Part shown: positions 63,272 through 64,000 of the stretch, in pieces | Position numbering within the stretch: position 1 is the first letter of the stretch | How the letters are laid out: every line of letters begins with the position of its first letter | Origin: Microglena sp. YARC | Lineage: Eukaryota > Chlorophyta > Chlorophyceae > Chlamydomonadales > Chlamydomonadaceae | Direction: 5' to 3' | Length of the DNA stretch: 64,000 nt | NCBI GenBank assembly: GCA_022414725.1 | Contig: CM039462.1 | Span: 94,967,363 to 95,031,362 of the forward strand | Made by a program: the position numbers and the translations under genes | Notes under the pieces: model-generated | What the model saw: the letters and a program-made list of their open reading frames with translations, nothing else | Database searches by the model: none | Told to the model about the DNA's origin: nothing

Positions 63272-63351
63272 ATTGGCCGGTGTTCCTCGTCTGCGGCCTT
63301 CTCCATCTGTACTTAGATGGAGAAGGCCGCAGACGAGGATCACCGGCCAAT
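63272..63351. repeat. 80-bp near-perfect inverted repeat
   Basis: The left arm attggccggtgttcctcgtc, then tgcggccttctccatct, is the inverse of agatggagaaggccgcagac, then gaggatcaccggccaat. The loop is only gtactt. A second member lies at 63576-63653, and a right-half relic near 62625-62652. Confidence 0.92.
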
Positions 63352-63571
63352 CCTAAATCCTGATCCTCAACCCTAAACCTCAAGCCTCAACCCTAACGTA
63401 ACCTTCAACCTTACCCTGAACCCTCAACCCTAACCTAACCTCCAACCCCAATCCTCAACCCTAACATAACCTGCAACCCTAACCCACAAGCCTCAACCCT
63501 AACCTAACCTTCAACCCCAACCCTCAACCCTATCCTAATATCACACCAACAGTAGAACCTTTGGTACTTCC
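63352..63571. repeat. Telomere-like CCCTAACC degenerate array
   Basis: Degenerate caaccctaacctaaccttcaacccc units, the same family as 60840-61190 and 63655-63840. No gene is seen. Confidence 0.85.
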
Positions 63572-63575
63572 GATA

Positions 63576-63653
63576 TTGGCCAGTGATCCTCGTCTGCGGC
63601 CTTCTCCATCTGTACTTAGATGGAGGAGGCCGCAGGCAAGGATCACTGGCCAA
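63576..63653. repeat. Second copy of the 80-bp inverted repeat
   Basis: Arms ttggccagtgatcctcgtct and gcggccttctccatct against agatggaggaggccgc and aggcaaggatcactggccaa, a few mismatches, same gtactt loop as the 63272 member. Confidence 0.92.
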
Positions 63654-63800
63654 CCCTAAACCTCGGTCCTCAACCCTAAATCCCAAGCCTCAACGGTATC
63701 CTAACCTTCAACCCTAACCTGAACCCTCAACCCTTACCTAACCTTCAATTCTGATCCTCAACCCTAAGCTTGCCTTCAACCCCAATCCTCAAGCCTAACC

Positions 63801-64000
63801 TAACCTTCAACATGAATCCACAACCCTATCCTAATATCATACAGAAAGTAGAACCTGAGGGGTTGAATGTCGTGCAAGTGTAAAGTTCATGCTCGTTCGG
63901 GGAACAAACATGAACTTTACACTTGCACGACGTTCAACCCCTCAGGTTCTACTTCCTGTATGATATTAGGATAGGGTTGTGGATTCCGGCTGAAGGTTAT
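63801..64000. repeat. Long inverted repeat reaching the window edge
   Basis: The left arm, about 63801-63890 (taaccttca, ccacaaccctatcctaatat, gtagaacctgaggggttga, gtgcaagtgtaaagttcatg), is the inverse of 63909-64000 with few mismatches and a loop of about 20 bases. The repeat probably continues beyond the window. Confidence 0.88.

Overview
This is a eukaryotic nuclear window made almost entirely of introns and tandem repeats, with small, well-conserved coding islands on the + strand. Two partial genes can be read. The first (about 910-41062) is a split gene for a major facilitator superfamily transporter of the MFS_1-like/MFSD6-like kind. Six exons (134, 132, 116, 129, 54 and 30 bp) join in compatible phases and cover roughly transmembrane helices 6 to 10. 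The second (58171-60682, running on past the window) holds two exons of a plant/bacterial-type adenylosuccinate lyase (purB), including the NHDVKA, TSEDINN and THGQPATPST motifs. The PurB type and interstitial CCCTAAA-like repeats fit a green-lineage protist such as a repeat-rich green alga. That placement is an inference, not a demonstration.

Layout: 1-800, 34-bp array; 910-1043, exon 1; 1044-4200, C-rich/CA-rich tracts with decayed exon-1 ends; 4213-12775, 68-, 76- and 25-bp arrays; 12784-12915, exon 2; 12916-15580, exon-2 3'-end copies in G/GT-rich DNA; 15690-18170, exon-3 5'-side copies in CA/CCCTAACCAC DNA; 18171-18286, exon 3; 18287-32527, a 14-kb intron with a TIR element, a 30-bp array, a 31-bp array, a tRNA-like SINE and exon-4 start copies; 32528-32656, exon 4; 32657-35924, GGTGGT then CACCAC tracts; 35925-35978, exon 5; 35979-37516, exon-6 acceptor copies; 37517-37546, a 30-bp microexon; 37547-51553, 77-bp, GATG-rich and 44-bp arrays. 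A scaffold gap of exactly 1000 N lies at 51554-52553. Beyond it, 52554-58170 is an array of truncated purB exon copies, 58171-60682 holds the two purB exons, and 60683-64000 is an intron rich in telomere-like repeats and hairpins.

The main observation is one architecture shared by both genes. The 5' part of an intron carries repeated, decaying copies of the preceding exon's 3' end with its GT donor. The 3' part carries copies of the following exon's 5' start with its AG acceptor. Introns therefore look as if they grew by repeated duplication of their own exon boundaries. In several introns the 5' half is G/GT-rich and the 3' half C/CA-rich, so the two halves could pair. Nearly all long open frames here are by-products of repeats whose period is a multiple of 3 or which lack stop codons. 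Many arrays also carry single-base indels that look like uncorrected long-read error, worst beside the gap and at 24-28 kb.
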